In this document: positions 5,290 to 12,448 of the stretch, piece after piece
Numbering within the stretch: the stretch's first letter is position 1
Layout of the letters: each line of letters begins with the position of its first letter
From: JAMLIN01 sp041676645
GTDB lineage: Bacteria; Pseudomonadota; Gammaproteobacteria; Burkholderiales; Burkholderiaceae_E
Direction: 5' to 3'
NCBI GenBank assembly: GCA_041676645.1
Contig: JBAYRO010000070.1
Coordinates: forward strand, 1 to 16,555
DNA: 16,555 nucleotides
Position numbers and translations under genes: made by a program
Notes under the pieces: model-generated
Seen by the model: the letters and a program-made list of their open reading frames with translations, nothing else
Database searches by the model: none
What the model was told of the DNA's origin: nothing

Positions 5290-6653
5290 GTGGCCCCGCT
5301 GTCCCCCTGCACGGTTTCCAGCGCCGGTGGTTCCTCGACCGGTCCCGCTTCAAGATCGGCATGTTCGCGCGCCAGACCGGCAAGACGTTCACCACCACGC
5401 TGGAGATCGTGGACGATTGCTTCGAGGCGTTCGCACGCGGCGAGCGGCGGCGCTGGGTCATTCTTTCGCGCGGCGAGCGCCAGGCGAAAGAAGCCATGGA
5501 TGAGGGTGTGAAGGTCCACGCAAAGGCGTATCAAATGGCCTTTGAGGAAAATGAGTACGAGGTCGAGGGCGCGGGCGACGTGCGCTACAAGGCGCTCGAA
5601 GTCACCCTTCCGGGCGGCTCGCGCATCACGGCGCTGCCCGCCAACCCGGACACCGCGCGCGGATTTTCCGCAAGCGTTTTTCTGGATGAGTTCGCCTTCC
5701 ATCACGACAGTCGGGCGATCTGGAAAGCGCTCTTCCCGGTCATCTCGGCCGGACACCGCATTCGCGTCGTCTCGACGCCGAACGGCAAGGGCAACAAGTT
5801 CTACGAGTTGATGACCGCCGATGATGCGGAGGCGTGGTCGCGCCACACTGTCGATATCCATCAGGCTGTGGCTGATGGCCTGCCGCGCAATATAGAAGAG
5901 CTGCGCGCCGGCATCGCCGATGAGGATGCCTGGGCGCAGGAATACGAACTGCAATGGCTCGATGAGGCCAGTTCCTGGCTGGGCTACGACCTGATCCTTG
6001 GCGTCGAGAGCGATCTGGCCGGAGACCCGGATGTGTATCAGGGCGGGCCGTGCTTCATCGGCAACGATATTGCCCGTCGCAATGATTTGTGGGTCGCCTG
6101 GGTATGGGAGCAGGTCGGCGATACCTTCTGGACGCGCGAGATCGTGACGCTCAAGAACGCCAGCTTCTCCGAGCAGGAGGATCGGCTGCACGAGCTGATG
6201 GTCCGCTACAATCCGGTGCGGCTGGTGATGGACCAGACCGGCATGGGTGAAAAGCCGGTCGAGGATGCCCAGCGTCGTTATGGTGAGCTGCGCGTCGAGG
6301 GCGTCATCATGACGCCGGCCCGCCAGCTCGATATGGCCACCAACGCCAAGCAGCTGTTCGAGGACAAGCGCGTGCGCATCCCGGCCGGCGATCCCGTCCT
6401 GCGCTCTGATCTGCACAAGATCAGGAAGACGGTCGGGCCAACCGGGCATCCGCGCCTTGTCGCCGATCGGGACGCGGCCGGCCACGCCGACCGGACCTGG
6501 GCGGCGTTCATGGGCCTCGCCGGAGCGTCGGACGGGGTGATCGAATACGGCTACCGGCCCGCGCCGAAACTGCATCGGCTGTCGGAGTTTCACGACGATG
6601 ACGATCGCGCCATGCAGGTCGGGCCACGATTTTCACGAAGGGGTGCATGGTGA
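5286..6653 (+). CDS. Terminase large subunit (Mu gp28-like)
   Basis: A 455-residue packaging ATPase/nuclease. The ATPase half shows a Walker A-type ARQTGKT (28-34), Walker B VFLDE (131-135) followed by FAFH, and the coupling motif STPNGKGN (163-170). The nuclease half has GNDIAR with Asp261, VMDQTGMGEKP with Asp316, and GHADRTWA with Asp402, the usual RNase-H-like acidic triad. It packages phage DNA into the prohead and, in Mu-like phages, cuts by headful from the integrated genome into flanking host DNA. Length is normal for the family and all motifs are intact. The start overlaps the small subunit stop; the stop overlaps the portal start region. Confidence 0.92.
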   Translation: MSGPAVPLHGFQRRWFLDRSRFKIGMFARQTGKTFTTTLEIVDDCFEAFARGERRRWVILSRGERQAKEAMDEGVKVHAKAYQMAFEENEYEVEGAGDVRYKALEVTLPGGSRITALPANPDTARGFSASVFLDEFAFHHDSRAIWKALFPVISAGHRIRVVSTPNGKGNKFYELMTADDAEAWSRHTVDIHQAVADGLPRNIEELRAGIADEDAWAQEYELQWLDEASSWLGYDLILGVESDLAGDPDVYQGGPCFIGNDIARRNDLWVAWVWEQVGDTFWTREIVTLKNASFSEQEDRLHELMVRYNPVRLVMDQTGMGEKPVEDAQRRYGELRVEGVIMTPARQLDMATNAKQLFEDKRVRIPAGDPVLRSDLHKIRKTVGPTGHPRLVADRDAAGHADRTWAAFMGLAGASDGVIEYGYRPAPKLHRLSEFHDDDDRAMQVGPRFSRRGAW

Positions 6654-8215
6654 TGGCGCAGCTGCTCGACCAGTGGGGTCGCCCCGTCCAGATCAACAAG
6701 CTGCGCGAGGAGCAGGCCGCGCCCGCGCTCGCCAGCGTGCGCCAGGTCGTCGGCGGCCATCCGGCCCAGGGGCTGACGCCGGCCCGGCTCACCGGCCTTC
6801 TGCGCGATGCCGAACAGGGCGATGCCGTCGCCTATCTGGAGCTGGCCGAGGAGATGGAGGAAAAGGACCTCCATTATCTATCCGTCCTCGGCACCCGCAA
6901 GCGCGCTGTCGCCCAGCTTGAAATCACCGTCGAGAGCGCATCTGACGACAAGCGCGATGTCGAGAACGCCGACCTTGTGCGCGACTGGCTGCGCCGCGAG
7001 GAGCTTGAAGATGAGCTGTTCGATATTCTTGATGCGATCGGCAAGGGCTTCTCGGTCACCGAGATCATTTGGGAGACCTCGGCAAAGCAGTGGTGGCCGG
7101 CGCAGCTCAAGCACCGCGATCCGCGCTGGTTCGAGTTCGATCGCGAAGATGGCGAGACGCTCTATCTGCGCGGAGCCGCCGGGCCGGAGCCGCTGCTCCC
7201 GTTCAAATATGTGCTGCATTTCAGCAAGGCGAAGTCCGGCATCCCGATCCGGGGCGGCATCGCCCGCGCCGCCGCCTGGGCCTATCTGTTCAAGAATTAC
7301 GACCTCAAGGACTGGGTGACCTATATCGAGGTGCATGGTCAGCCGCTGCGCGTGGGCAAATACCACACCGGCGCGACCGAGGCCGACAAGGAAATCCTCC
7401 TGCGGGCGGTCGCCAATATCGGATCGGACGCCGCCGCCATCATCCCGCAGAACATGCTGATCGAATTTGTCGAGGCGGCAAAGCAGGGCGGCGCGACCGA
7501 CCTTTACGAAAAGCTTGCCGACTGGCTCGATCGCCAGGTGTCCAAGGCCGTGCTTGGCCAGACGCTGACCACCGAGGTTTCGTCCGGCTCACTGGCGGCC
7601 GCCAAGGTGCACGAAGATGTTCGCCGCGACATCATGCGCTCCGACGCCCGCCAGCTCGCCGCCGCGATCAATCGCGACATCGTGCGGCCACTGATCAATC
7701 TCAATCGCGGCCCGCAGGAAAACTATCCGCGCATCGTCATCGGCCTGCCGTCGAATATCGACATGAAGCAATATGCCGAGGCGGTCGGTCAGCTGGTCGA
7801 TCGCGGCATGAAGGTCGAGCAGTCCGTGGTGCGCGACAAGCTCGGCCTGCCCGAGCCGGAGCCTGACGCCGATCTTCTCGGGCCGCCTCGCGCCGAACCA
7901 GCGCCCGCACCCGACGCTCCGCCTGCCGTCCAGTCCGCGCAGCCCGCCGCCAGCGCCCGCCACTCGGCCGACCAGATCGATCACCTGGTCGACCAGGTCG
8001 CCGATGAATGGGAGGAAGTTATGGAGCCGATGGTCGCGCCGGTGCGCGAGCTGCTGGCCGACGCCGGCTCGCTCGAAGAGGCCCGCGATCGCCTGGCCGA
8101 GCTGATTTCCACCATGGACACCTCGGCCCTTGAGGAGGTGCTGTTGCGCGCTGGCTTCCCGGCGCGGCTGGCAGGCAGGCTGGAGATTGATCTTGGCCGA
8201 CGAAATCGAACTTGA
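6647..8215 (+). CDS. Portal protein (DUF935, Mu gp29)
   Basis: A 522-residue protein of the DUF935 portal family. Typical blocks are AEEMEEKDLHYLSVLGTRKRAV (about 65-86), GKGFSVTEIIWE (about 129-140), the RG-x-ARAAAW helix (about 205-213), IIPQNMLIEFVEAA (about 264-278), and LGQTLTTEVSSGSLAAAKVHEDVRRDI (about 304-330). A Pro/Ala-rich linker (about 408-440) leads to a helical C-terminus. The dodecameric portal forms the DNA entry pore and docks the terminase. Two ATGs are possible: 6647 (taken here) and 6653, the latter better spaced (9 bases) from AAGGGG at 6638-6643. The C-terminus overlaps the MuF gene by 23 bases. Confidence 0.9.
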   Translation: MVMAQLLDQWGRPVQINKLREEQAAPALASVRQVVGGHPAQGLTPARLTGLLRDAEQGDAVAYLELAEEMEEKDLHYLSVLGTRKRAVAQLEITVESASDDKRDVENADLVRDWLRREELEDELFDILDAIGKGFSVTEIIWETSAKQWWPAQLKHRDPRWFEFDREDGETLYLRGAAGPEPLLPFKYVLHFSKAKSGIPIRGGIARAAAWAYLFKNYDLKDWVTYIEVHGQPLRVGKYHTGATEADKEILLRAVANIGSDAAAIIPQNMLIEFVEAAKQGGATDLYEKLADWLDRQVSKAVLGQTLTTEVSSGSLAAAKVHEDVRRDIMRSDARQLAAAINRDIVRPLINLNRGPQENYPRIVIGLPSNIDMKQYAEAVGQLVDRGMKVEQSVVRDKLGLPEPEPDADLLGPPRAEPAPAPDAPPAVQSAQPAASARHSADQIDHLVDQVADEWEEVMEPMVAPVRELLADAGSLEEARDRLAELISTMDTSALEEVLLRAGFPARLAGRLEIDLGRRNRT

Positions 8216-9311
8216 GCCGCTCGCGCCGCAGGAGGCGATCGACGCCTTCCGCCGCAAGGGTTTTGCCATCACCTTCGATCATCGCGACATGGAGCGTGAC
8301 GAGCACTCGCGTGATTTCACCGTCGCCAAGGTTGCCGCTCTCGATATCCTGACCGATATCCGTGCCGCGATGGATGATGCCATCGCCCAGGGCACCACGC
8401 TGCGCGAGTTCGAGCGCCGGTTGACCCCGACGCTTCAGGAGAAGGGATGGTGGGGTCGCCAGATGATGGTAGACCCGCTGACCGGCGAGGAGCGCGAAGT
8501 GCAGCTCGGCAGCCCGCGCCGGCTCCAGATCATCTACGACACCAATCTGCGTATGTCCTATGCGGCCGGCCGCTGGGAGCGGATCGAGAGTGTCGCCGCC
8601 CGGCGGCCGTGGCTGCGCTATGTCGCGATACTTGATGATCGCACCCGCGACCAGCATCGCGACTGGCATAATACCGTGCTGCGCTGGGACGATCCATGGT
8701 GGGATCAGCACGCACCGCCCAATGGCTGGAACTGCCGCTGCACCGTCCAGCAGCTCGGCAATCGCGACCTGGAGCGCATGGGGCTGTCGCCGAGCGCGCC
8801 GCCCTCCGCGCAGCCGCGCAAATGGGTGAACAGGCGCACCGGCGAGGTCCGGCAGGTGCCGCGCGGCGTCGATCCGGGCTTCGATTACAATGTCGGCCGC
8901 GCGAACATGGCGCACATGCTCGATGTCGCCACCGGCAAGCTCGACCTGGCCGACGCCGACCTTGCCCGCGCCACGATCCAGACCATGGTGGCCGGCCGAT
9001 CCTTCTCCAGTTTCCTGCGCTCGCCCGGCACCGTGGCCGGGCACCCGATCGCCACCGGCGCAGCGCGGGTCGGCGGGGCGCGCCCGACCGTGGTGCTGCC
9101 GGCCGAGACCGTGCGCCGCCAGGCGGCCGAGGGCACGCTGCCGCAGCCGGCCGACTGGATGCGGGTGCAGGCGATGATCGACGCCGGCCGGGCCGCCCGC
9201 CAGGGCAACGTCCGGCATGTCACGCTCGACGGCGAGCCTTACGTGATGGAGGTCGAGCGCGGCGAGGACGGACGCATCAAGGTCACCAGTCTGCGGCGGG
9301 CCGGAACGTGA
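8193..9311 (+). CDS. MuF-type head morphogenesis protein with C-terminal PBECR-like toxin domain (Mu gp30-like)
   Basis: A 372-residue protein starting at TTG 8193, supported by GGAG at 8182-8185 and by the family-typical N-terminus (L-x-P-L-x-P-x-EAIDAFRRKGFAITF). The Phage_Mu_F core runs from about 40 (DFTVAK) to 190: YDTNLRMSYAAGRWER (115-130), RYVAILDDRTRDQHRDWH (142-159), PNGWNCRC (176-183). A 70-residue spacer follows, then a small C-terminal domain (about 296-372) with VVLPAETVRRQ, DWMRVQAMIDAG, and DGEPYVMEVERGEDGRIKV, resembling the PBECR nuclease-like domains often fused to MuF. MuF proteins act in head assembly with the portal and a few copies enter the capsid. The toxin call is weaker than the MuF call. 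A start further upstream at TTG 8130 is unlikely. Confidence 0.85.
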   Translation: MADEIELEPLAPQEAIDAFRRKGFAITFDHRDMERDEHSRDFTVAKVAALDILTDIRAAMDDAIAQGTTLREFERRLTPTLQEKGWWGRQMMVDPLTGEEREVQLGSPRRLQIIYDTNLRMSYAAGRWERIESVAARRPWLRYVAILDDRTRDQHRDWHNTVLRWDDPWWDQHAPPNGWNCRCTVQQLGNRDLERMGLSPSAPPSAQPRKWVNRRTGEVRQVPRGVDPGFDYNVGRANMAHMLDVATGKLDLADADLARATIQTMVAGRSFSSFLRSPGTVAGHPIATGAARVGGARPTVVLPAETVRRQAAEGTLPQPADWMRVQAMIDAGRAARQGNVRHVTLDGEPYVMEVERGEDGRIKVTSLRRAGT

Positions 9312-9526
9312 GCGGCCGGGTCGATGATCTTGCCCGCCGCCTCGCCTCGGTGATCGACGGCGACCTGGATGCCTTCACGGCATGGGTGGCCGAGCACTGG
9401 ACTATCGCGCCGCATGAGGCGGTCGCCTCCGACATGACGCCCGAGCAGGCCGAAGGCTGGAACCGATGCGTCGATAGCATTCCGGCTGCGCTGGCGCTCT
9501 GGCTGGAAGATGAAAACCGGCTGTGA
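9308..9526 (+). CDS. Small acidic phage protein, unknown function
   Basis: A 72-residue protein starting at GTG 9308 in a GTGA overlap with MuF. It is acidic and mostly helical (VDDLARRLASVIDGDLDAFTAWV; a conserved-looking WNRCVDSIPAALALWLE end) with no membrane segment or known motif. It is the last gene before the large non-coding gap and so closes the packaging/portal operon. Being coupled to a MuF gene with a toxin-like tail, it could be an immunity or chaperone partner, but that is only a guess from position. Confidence 0.6.
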   Translation: MSGRVDDLARRLASVIDGDLDAFTAWVAEHWTIAPHEAVASDMTPEQAEGWNRCVDSIPAALALWLEDENRL

Positions 9527-9615
9527 TCGGCCGATTTTTCCTCACCTTTCCCCAAATCGCTTTAGCGGCCCGCTGGCGGCCGTTGATGCTTTCCGGCCCT
9601 ACGATGCGTCGAAAG

Positions 9616-9645
9616 TTTTTAAACGCTTGTTAAACGCGTTTAACG
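9616..9645. repeat. AT-rich TTAAACGC half-site cluster with perfect 16-bp palindrome
   Basis: TTAAACGC occurs at 9619-9626 and again at 9630-9637, and in inverse as GCGTTTAA at 9636-9643. The last two form the perfect palindrome GTTAAACGCGTTTAAC (9629-9644). The first copy is preceded by a run of five T. This AT-rich block stands out in very GC-rich surroundings and looks like a multi-site protein binding target. Confidence 0.6.
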
Positions 9646-9718
9646 GGGGGCTACGGCGATCTTAAAGGCCGCCCGCGCACGTCATCCGCATTTGTCGAAG
9701 ATTTGACCCGAAGCCGGC

Positions 9719-9736
9719 CCCGGACAGCTGTCCGGG
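9719..9736. promoter_or_regulatory. Perfect 18-bp palindrome (site 2) upstream of protease/scaffold operon; candidate activator site
   Basis: CCCGGAC-AGCT-GTCCGGG is a perfect palindrome whose 7-base arms and 4-base spacing are identical to the dyad at 2302-2319; both also have one extra C before the left arm. No T-tract follows, so a terminator is unlikely here. A -10-like CATAAA lies at 9757-9762, about 32 bases from the dyad centre, which would place the centre near -42, where Mor/C-type activators bind. The protease start codon is 88 bases downstream of the palindrome. Confidence 0.55.
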
Positions 9737-9824
9737 TGTGATGGCTGGGGCCTGTCCATAAAACTTGCCCAGAACGAGCCGGCAATCAAGCCGCTCGATC
9801 AGGAAAACGGCAAGAGCCTCGATA

Positions 9825-10880
9825 ATGAACGTGCTGATCGCGACACACTCGGTTGCCTTGCCTGGCGATGGTCAGGCTCCCGATTGGGTGCATCTGATCC
9901 CGGCCGGACGCTTCACCGGCGTGGACGGGCGCGGCCCCTATTCGCTCAAGGATGTCGACGCCGTGCTTGCCACCAGCGTTTCGGCCGGCATCGATCCGGT
10001 GATCGATTACGATCACCAGACGGACCTGGCAGCAGTGAAAGGTGTAGGCGGCACCGCTCCGGCGGCTGGCTGGGTGAAGGAGTTTGAGGCTCGCGCCGAC
10101 GGCATCTGGGGCCGGGTCGAGTGGACCGCCCGCGCCGCCGCCGCGATCGCCGCGCGCGAGTACCGCTACATCTCGCCGGTTTTTCAGCACACCAAATCCG
10201 GCGAGGTCCTCAAGGTCCTGCGCGCCGGCCTCACCAACAATCCGAACCTCCAGCTGACAGCCCTCGCCAGCCAGGAGACCGATTTGTCCAAGCTCAAGCC
10301 CGAAGGAGTACCCATGGAAGAGCTTCTCAAGGAGCTGGCAGGCGCTTTCGGCCTGCCGGAAGACAGCGACCGCAAGGCCGTTGTTGCTCATGCGACCCAG
10401 CTTGTTGTCGGGTCGAGTGCGCAGGCTACCGCGATCGCCGCCATGGCGAAGGCGGCCGGCGCAAAGGAAGACGCCGCGCCCGACGCAGTGGTGACCGCCG
10501 TGCAGGCGGCGATTACGAAGGCTCCGGCCGAGGTCGTGCCCGACCCGGAAAAGTTTGTTCCGGCCGAAGTCGTCACCAGCCTTCAGGCCCAGGTCAGGGA
10601 GCTGATGGGCGACAAGACCACCCAGGTGGTCGATCAGGCCATCAAGGATGGCAAGGTCCCGCCCGCCAATCGCGACTGGGCGATCGCCTATCACAGCAAG
10701 GACCCCGAGGGTTTCGCCAAGTTCCTGGGCGGCCAGCCGGCCATCGTGACGGCGGGCGCTGCGCCTGGCGGCAAGGTCGAGGGCGACGGCGCACTCGATG
10801 CCGATGACCTGGCCATGTGCTCGGCGATGGGCATCGACCCCGAAGAGTTCAAGAAAACCCGCCAGAAGGAGGTCCGGTAA
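9825..10880 (+). CDS. Prohead protease with C-terminal scaffold region (Mu gpI, gp32-like)
   Basis: A 351-residue protein. The start at ATG 9825 gives the typical N-terminus (ATHSVALPGDG, then WVHLIPAGRF at 21-30). The protease part has DYDHQT (61-66), with a likely catalytic His64, APAAGWV (78-84), YRYISPVF (113-120) and LTNNPNL (136-142), all conserved in the Mu gpI group. From about 164 on it becomes an Ala/Lys/Glu-rich scaffold-like region. Mu gpI cleaves itself and the scaffold during prohead maturation. An in-frame internal start for a separate scaffold product is annotated below. It is the first gene after the large gap and so probably heads the late head operon. Confidence 0.88.
   Translation: MNVLIATHSVALPGDGQAPDWVHLIPAGRFTGVDGRGPYSLKDVDAVLATSVSAGIDPVIDYDHQTDLAAVKGVGGTAPAAGWVKEFEARADGIWGRVEWTARAAAAIAAREYRYISPVFQHTKSGEVLKVLRAGLTNNPNLQLTALASQETDLSKLKPEGVPMEELLKELAGAFGLPEDSDRKAVVAHATQLVVGSSAQATAIAAMAKAAGAKEDAAPDAVVTAVQAAITKAPAEVVPDPEKFVPAEVVTSLQAQVRELMGDKTTQVVDQAIKDGKVPPANRDWAIAYHSKDPEGFAKFLGGQPAIVTAGAAPGGKVEGDGALDADDLAMCSAMGIDPEEFKKTRQKEVR
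10314..10880 (+). CDS. Nested in-frame scaffold protein (Mu gene Z-like)
   Basis: ATG 10314, codon 164 of the protease gene, is preceded by AAGGAG (10303-10308) with a 5-base spacer, a very good ribosome binding site inside a coding region. Translation from it gives a 188-residue, Ala-rich, helical protein (MEELLKELAGAFGLPEDSD at the start; VVTSLQAQVRELMGDKTTQV in the middle; ADDLAMCSAMGIDPEEFKKT near the end). In Mu the scaffold Z is made from just such an internal start within I and shares its C-terminus. The domain break between protease and scaffold falls exactly here. Confidence 0.75.
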   Translation: MEELLKELAGAFGLPEDSDRKAVVAHATQLVVGSSAQATAIAAMAKAAGAKEDAAPDAVVTAVQAAITKAPAEVVPDPEKFVPAEVVTSLQAQVRELMGDKTTQVVDQAIKDGKVPPANRDWAIAYHSKDPEGFAKFLGGQPAIVTAGAAPGGKVEGDGALDADDLAMCSAMGIDPEEFKKTRQKEVR

Positions 10881-11300
10881 ATGGCCGCGCTCACCAAGGA
10901 TCGCAACACGCCGGAGCGTACCGGCAAGGATTTCAGCTTCCCGGTCAAGGCCGCCACCCGGATTTTCGCGGGCTCCATCGTGGTGCTGGCGGCCGGCAAC
11001 GCCGAACCGGGCAAGACCGGGACCGGGCTTGTCGCGGTCGGTCGGGCCGATGCCCATGCCGATAACCGCAATGGCGCGGCCGGCGACGTCGACGTGCCGG
11101 TGCGCGCGGGCGTCTTCCGCTTCGACAACTCGGCCGACGCCGACCTCATCACTCGCTCGGACATCGGCGCGGACGCCTGGATCGTGGACGATCAGACCGT
11201 CGCCAAGACCGGCGCGGAGAGCGGCGGCAATGCCACGCGCTCGAAGGCCGGCCGCATTGTCGATGTCGATGACCTCGGCGTCTGGGTCCAGCTGGGCTAA
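10881..11300 (+). CDS. Capsid cement/decoration-like protein (Mu gp33 position, DUF2190-like)
   Basis: A 139-residue protein rich in small and beta-forming residues (FPVKAATRIFAGSIVVL; TGTGLVAVGRAD; VDVPVRAGVFRFDNS; AGRIVDVDDLGVWVQLG). This pattern of a small all-beta protein encoded between scaffold and major head protein fits capsid cement/decoration proteins of Mu-like and other phages. It has a near-perfect ribosome binding site (AAGGAGGT at 10866-10873, 7-base spacer), in keeping with a highly expressed structural protein. The exact family name is less certain than the structural role. Confidence 0.7.
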   Translation: MAALTKDRNTPERTGKDFSFPVKAATRIFAGSIVVLAAGNAEPGKTGTGLVAVGRADAHADNRNGAAGDVDVPVRAGVFRFDNSADADLITRSDIGADAWIVDDQTVAKTGAESGGNATRSKAGRIVDVDDLGVWVQLG

Positions 11301-11315
11301 CAGGAGAGCTTCTTC

Positions 11316-12209
11316 ATGATCATCAACCAAGCCAATCTCGGCCGCCTCTATACCGGCTTCAAGACTTCGTTCAGCCGGGGTCTGGGGCAGGCCGATCCGC
11401 AGTGGCAGCGCCTTGCCACCCGCGTGCCCTCGACCACGCGCGAGGAAAAATACGGCTGGCTCGGCAAGCTGCCGAACCTGCGCGAGTGGATCGGCGATCG
11501 CGTCGTTCATGGCATCCAGCTCCATGACTACGCCATCAAGAACAAGACGTGGGAAGGCACCATCGCCGTTCCGCGCGAGGACATTGATGACGATCAGTAT
11601 GGCGTCTATGCGCCGCTGTTCGAGGAAATGGGCCGCTCGGTCGCCGCGCATCCCAACCAGCTCGTGTTCGAGCTGCTCAAGGCTGGCTTCACGTCGCTCT
11701 GCTATGACGGGCAGAATTTCTTCGACACCGATCATCCGGTGCTCGATGCGGACGGCAAGACGATTTCCGTCTCCAACACCGGCGGCGGCTCCGGCACGCC
11801 GTGGTTCCTGATCGATGACAGCCGCACGCTCAAGCCGATCATCTACCAGGTGCGCAAGGACTACGACATGGTGCGCCAGGACGCGCCGACCGACGATAAC
11901 GTGTTCAACCGCAAGGAGTTCGTCTACGGCGTCGATGGACGATCCAATGTCGGTTTCGGCTTCTGGCAGTTCGCCTACGGCTCCAAGCAGACCCTCGACA
12001 AGGCCAGCTACAAGACGGCCCGCGAGGCGCTGTCCGGGATGAAGGGCGATTACGGCCGCCCGCTGGGTCTCACGCCCAAGCTGCTCGTCGTTCCGCCTTC
12101 TCTGGAAGGGCCGGCGCTCGAAATCCTCAATGCCGATCGCGATGCGGCCGGTGCGACCAACGTCTACAAGGGCACGGCCGAGCTTCTCGTCTGCCCCTGG
12201 CTGGCGTGA
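11316..12209 (+). CDS. Major head (capsid) protein, Mu gpT-like (gp34)
   Basis: A 297-residue protein with the gpT signature: it starts MIINQANLGRLYTGFKTSF, then AWQ-type QWQRLATRVPSTTREEKYGWLGKLPNLREWIGDR in outline (about 29-62), WEGTIAVPREDIDDDQYG (79-96), the GQNFFDTDHPV stretch (about 132-142), and PKLLVVPPSLEGPALEIL near the C-terminus. It is the HK97-type shell subunit. AGGAG (11302-11306) lies 9 bases before the ATG. Length is close to that of other gpT proteins (about 300) and nothing is missing. Confidence 0.9.
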   Translation: MIINQANLGRLYTGFKTSFSRGLGQADPQWQRLATRVPSTTREEKYGWLGKLPNLREWIGDRVVHGIQLHDYAIKNKTWEGTIAVPREDIDDDQYGVYAPLFEEMGRSVAAHPNQLVFELLKAGFTSLCYDGQNFFDTDHPVLDADGKTISVSNTGGGSGTPWFLIDDSRTLKPIIYQVRKDYDMVRQDAPTDDNVFNRKEFVYGVDGRSNVGFGFWQFAYGSKQTLDKASYKTAREALSGMKGDYGRPLGLTPKLLVVPPSLEGPALEILNADRDAAGATNVYKGTAELLVCPWLA

Positions 12210-12223
12210 GGGGGGGCTGATCC

Positions 12224-12445
12224 ATGGCAAAGCTGACAATTCTCCGCATCACCGCCAAGCGCGACGGCCGCCGCCGCGCTGGCATCGACCACCCGGCCAG
12301 CCCGGTCGACCATCCGCTCGACGTCTTTTCGAAAGAGCAGATCGAGCAGCTCAAGAGCGACGATCTTCTTGTCGTTCAGGAGCTGGAGATCGACGTGCCG
12401 GACGAAAAGCCGACCGGCGGCCGTGGCGGAAAGGCTGCGAGCTGA
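12224..12445 (+). CDS. Mu gp35-like / HI1506-related small protein
   Basis: A 73-residue protein starting MAKLTILRITAKRDGRRRAGIDHP, which matches the short N-terminal strand plus R-R-A-G motif of FluMu gp35-like proteins, followed by a helix (SKEQIEQLKSDDLLVVQEL) and a Gly/Arg/Lys-rich tail. It lies in the expected place between the major head protein and DUF1320. The function is not established; proximity suggests a head or head-tail joining role. A GA-rich ribosome binding site (GAGGGGGG, about 12208-12215) precedes it. Confidence 0.75.
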   Translation: MAKLTILRITAKRDGRRRAGIDHPASPVDHPLDVFSKEQIEQLKSDDLLVVQELEIDVPDEKPTGGRGGKAAS

Positions 12446-12448
12446 CCG

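Larger units (their letters stand above)
9527..9824. other. Non-coding regulatory gap between MuF operon and protease gene
   Basis: These 298 bases hold no credible gene. In order they contain a weak CGGCC/GGCCG hairpin (9566-9582) that may end the upstream operon, an AT-rich repeat/palindrome cluster (9616-9644), an 18-bp palindrome (9719-9736) and the leader of the protease gene. In Mu the strong gyrase site that organises the genome for transposition lies just upstream of gene I, close to this map position, and the late promoter PI also lies there. Confidence 0.6.

Noticed and set aside
5271..6593. 440-residue minus-strand frame opposite the large terminase
   Set aside because: The plus-strand frame has intact Walker and nuclease motifs; the antisense product resembles nothing.
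9566..9582. CGGCC/GGCCG hairpin as a true rho-independent terminator
   Set aside because: Only 5 bp, 7-base loop and no T-tract; mentioned within the gap but too weak to stand as a terminator.
9765..9824. Upstream extension of the protease gene (starting at an alternative codon at 9765)
   Set aside because: The added residues are Arg/Ser-rich with no likeness to the family, and the ATG at 9825 gives the conserved N-terminus.
9786..12239. 817-residue open frame on the minus strand across protease, cement and major head genes
   Set aside because: It lies opposite well-recognised structural genes; long antisense frames are expected in high-GC codon-biased DNA. Its Arg/Gly/Ala/His-rich protein shows no domain.
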